A stretch of 64,000 nucleotides of DNA from Leptospira ilyithenensis (GTDB taxonomy: Bacteria; Spirochaetota; Leptospiria; Leptospirales; Leptospiraceae): positions 124,001-188,000 of the forward strand of contig NZ_RQHV01000050.1 of the NCBI RefSeq assembly GCF_004771005.1. The letters are read 5' to 3'. The notes beneath the pieces are model-generated. The model was not told the DNA's origin. It ran no database searches and saw only the letters and a program-made list of their open reading frames with translations. The position numbers and the translations under genes were made by a program. Numbering within the stretch: position 1 is the first letter of the stretch; each line of letters starts with the position of its first letter. Shown piece by piece: positions 62,276-64,000 of this stretch.

Positions 62276-63417
62276 TGAACCCAAACCAACCTAAGGTCCT
62301 CTACCAAGAGGCAAACCCTTACGGTTCTTTTACTGCCTTTCTCGAAGACGACGGAAGAACCATTTATCTTTACTTGCAATCCCATAACAATCCGGAGTGG
62401 CCGATGAAATCACTTTGGATTCGTAATCTCATTGATGCACCTGAGGAAAGAGATCCCGATGATTTCAGCAAAGGACTCGCACCGGTTCACACAAAAAAAG
62501 AAACCAGTACCATCCACGCCTTGCCCAGTTTGAAAGAAGAGGAAATTCATTTCATCTGGTCGGAAGAAGGAGATGCAGTCGCACTCTTTGTAAATGAAGA
62601 GCTCTATGCGTATCTTCCTCCTTGGTCGGGAGTCAAAGGAATACACGGCTACTCCAAAGAAGCAAAAGAAGACGCGGCCGCAGCATCTCCCTTAGGCGAT
62701 GTGAACAACGGAGTCATTGCGGAACGAGTGAAAGAATCACGCAAGTTTTGGGAAACCGTTTCCGAAAAAAATCATTGGAATAAACTCCAAACATTACGAT
62801 TGAATTTTTTGGAAGAACGATTGGGAAAACACGATAAATACTGGTCTGCTGACGGAGGAAAGTATCCTTCCCTCGGAATCGCATCTTTTTTACCAAAAGA
62901 ATTTCCAGGAATCAAAATATTCTCAACAGTTGGAATGAGTGCACAAAACCAACCGTCTGTTGAACTCTATCATAAAAATTTTGAAGATTTTGCACGCATT
63001 GAATTGGTATTTGCCATAAAACTTTCCAACGAATACGAAGATCATTCCGAATCTTGGATACAACATGTACTGGGAGAAATGATCAAATTTCCTTGGAACA
63101 CAGGAATCTGGTTCGGACATTCTCATACAATTCAAAACCCGCGCAAAGATCCGGACCAACTCTATTTGGATTTCAGTTGGTTTGTTCTCAAAAATATAAC
63201 GGATGAATTGGATAAAGATCAAAATTTTCCCTATCCCAAGTTAAATGGACTCATTTCGGAAAACGGAAGAAGAGTGAACTATCTATTTTTAGTTCCTATC
63301 TCTGTGGAAGAACGAATTTGTTTTCAAAGAGAAGGTTCTGCAAAGTTTTGGGACACTTGGGTCAAAGAAGGCTTCAGTTTTTTCCATGAATCCGAGCGAA
63401 GAATGTTGGAATTCTAA
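62275..63417 (+). CDS. Suppressor-of-fused (SUFU) domain protein
   Basis: 380 residues. The second half has the SUFU signature: KYPSLGIASFLPKEFPGIKI, FSTVGMSAQNQPSVELYH, RIELVFAIKLSN and WNTGIWFGHSHTIQNPRKD, followed by YLFLVPISVEERICF. The N-terminal 180 residues are less characteristic. In bacteria SUFU proteins are often found as immunity proteins near polymorphic toxins, but no toxin is recognised in the window. Coupled to the small upstream gene. Confidence 0.82.
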   Translation: MNPNQPKVLYQEANPYGSFTAFLEDDGRTIYLYLQSHNNPEWPMKSLWIRNLIDAPEERDPDDFSKGLAPVHTKKETSTIHALPSLKEEEIHFIWSEEGDAVALFVNEELYAYLPPWSGVKGIHGYSKEAKEDAAAASPLGDVNNGVIAERVKESRKFWETVSEKNHWNKLQTLRLNFLEERLGKHDKYWSADGGKYPSLGIASFLPKEFPGIKIFSTVGMSAQNQPSVELYHKNFEDFARIELVFAIKLSNEYEDHSESWIQHVLGEMIKFPWNTGIWFGHSHTIQNPRKDPDQLYLDFSWFVLKNITDELDKDQNFPYPKLNGLISENGRRVNYLFLVPISVEERICFQREGSAKFWDTWVKEGFSFFHESERRMLEF

Positions 63418-63476
63418 GTTTGTAGTCGGAAAAATTACGAATCAAAAGATAGAATCTGTCCGTTACTCATAGTGAT

Positions 63477-64000
63477 ATGGCAGAGACTTACACTAAATTT
63501 TTTAATCTGGAATTCGAACCATTTGACATGGATCGAATTTTCGAAGCACGTAATGAATCGACCGGGTTCTTTCTTTCTACCGTTTTTCAAAAACGTTTCT
63601 CCGAAGAAGTCAATTTGAAACGCCATGAAGATCAAAAACTTTGGTTTCTTTCAAAAAATTTACGATACCTTGCCCTAGATGGAATCCAGAAGGTTGCAGA
63701 TGATAACGGAAAGCTTGAAAGCGCTTCTATCCTCTACCTATTGGTGTTTTTTGATCATTCTTCCATCACTGAACTTGGTTTTGAAGATACTTGTCATATT
63801 CTAATGAAGAGATACGATCTATCTTCTCTCATTTTAAAACTTCCGGACTCGGATCATTTGGAAATTTGGGGAAAAGACTCCACACGTAAGGTGTATAAGA
63901 ATGTTTCCCATCCTAACATCGATTCATTACTCAAATCACTCTTTCAATCCATCAATAAGAAGGATCATTTTCAATTTGTAGGGATAGAAAGGCCGAACTT
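63477..64000 (+). CDS. Hypothetical protein, 3' end beyond the window
   Basis: A continuous frame opens at the ATG at 63477 (ETYTKFFNLEFEPFDMDRIF) and remains open for 174 codons to the window edge, for example FFLSTVFQKRFSEEVNLKR and ILYLLVFFDHSSITELGFED. No signal peptide or TM segment is visible. It lies 59 bases after the SUFU gene and may belong to the same transcript. Family not recognised. Confidence 0.7.
   Translation, partial: MAETYTKFFNLEFEPFDMDRIFEARNESTGFFLSTVFQKRFSEEVNLKRHEDQKLWFLSKNLRYLALDGIQKVADDNGKLESASILYLLVFFDHSSITELGFEDTCHILMKRYDLSSLILKLPDSDHLEIWGKDSTRKVYKNVSHPNIDSLLKSLFQSINKKDHFQFVGIERPN

Overview
The window looks like a chromosomal segment of a Leptospira-type spirochaete. 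The clearest marker is an OmpA-domain lipoprotein closely resembling Loa22 (28129-28695). Other signs are several 7TM-DISM signalling proteins, loose spirochaete-style lipoboxes on many exported proteins, a moderately AT-rich base composition and a scattered mixture of housekeeping and envelope genes. I cannot tell the species. No plasmid or phage backbone is visible.

Layout. 1-3248: an RND efflux pump that enters from the left. 3386-4616: a 72-bp repeat and a catalytically broken IS3-family element. 4685-8970: a SWI2/SNF2 helicase, a divergent stand-alone type I-E Cas1 without Cas2, Cascade, Cas3 or array, and three tRNA genes (Pro, Arg, His). 9030-12724: TPR protein, SurE, a membrane protein, an SppA-type peptidase and a small hypothetical gene. 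12727-17065: an amino-acid permease and an outer-membrane protein whose segment was duplicated in tandem (the second permease copy is a remnant), followed by an antiporter pseudogene. 17078-24913: peroxiredoxin, leucyl aminopeptidase, a 7TM-DISM/SpoIIE phosphatase, Ppx/GppA and MreB. 24914-28128: a repeat-rich stretch around a TetR/aldo-keto reductase pair with a palindromic operator. 28129-33533: Loa22, RluA-type pseudouridine synthase, TerC-like protein and a MarR-GNAT fusion. 33856-36024: an overlapping SCO1 / MORN-like / YHYH exported-protein operon. 36135-42719: a membrane AraC regulator, two tandem hybrid 7TM-DISM kinases and a divergent LuxR-type response regulator. 42764-49702: SixA, Hpt, PstS, OmpA-family protein, acyltransferase and a sulfatase-fold lipoprotein. 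50007-51108: an accessory islet with a broken XRE antitoxin, an intact BrnT/BrnA toxin-antitoxin pair and a GC-rich structured element. 51190-56239: a large beta-helix lipoprotein, an alpha/beta hydrolase and two MaoC dehydratase subunits. 56304-64000: SDR/HxlR pair, an epimerase-like reductase, DUF2207 and DUF4269 proteins, a stand-alone Ada zinc domain, a SUFU-domain protein and a final gene that runs off the end.

How they work together. Envelope sensing and surface proteins dominate: three proteins share the 7TM-DISM sensor architecture, and many genes encode lipoproteins or barrels. The most unusual points are the solitary Cas1 with all catalytic residues beside an SNF2 helicase and a tRNA cluster; a two-way gene start in which one CACGTG palindrome supplies both GTG start codons of a kinase and its probable response regulator; the permease/OMP tandem duplication with a readable junction; and families of intergenic repeats (a perfect 72-bp pair and two imperfect families that share one end). 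Functional statements rest on motif recognition by eye; no database search was run.
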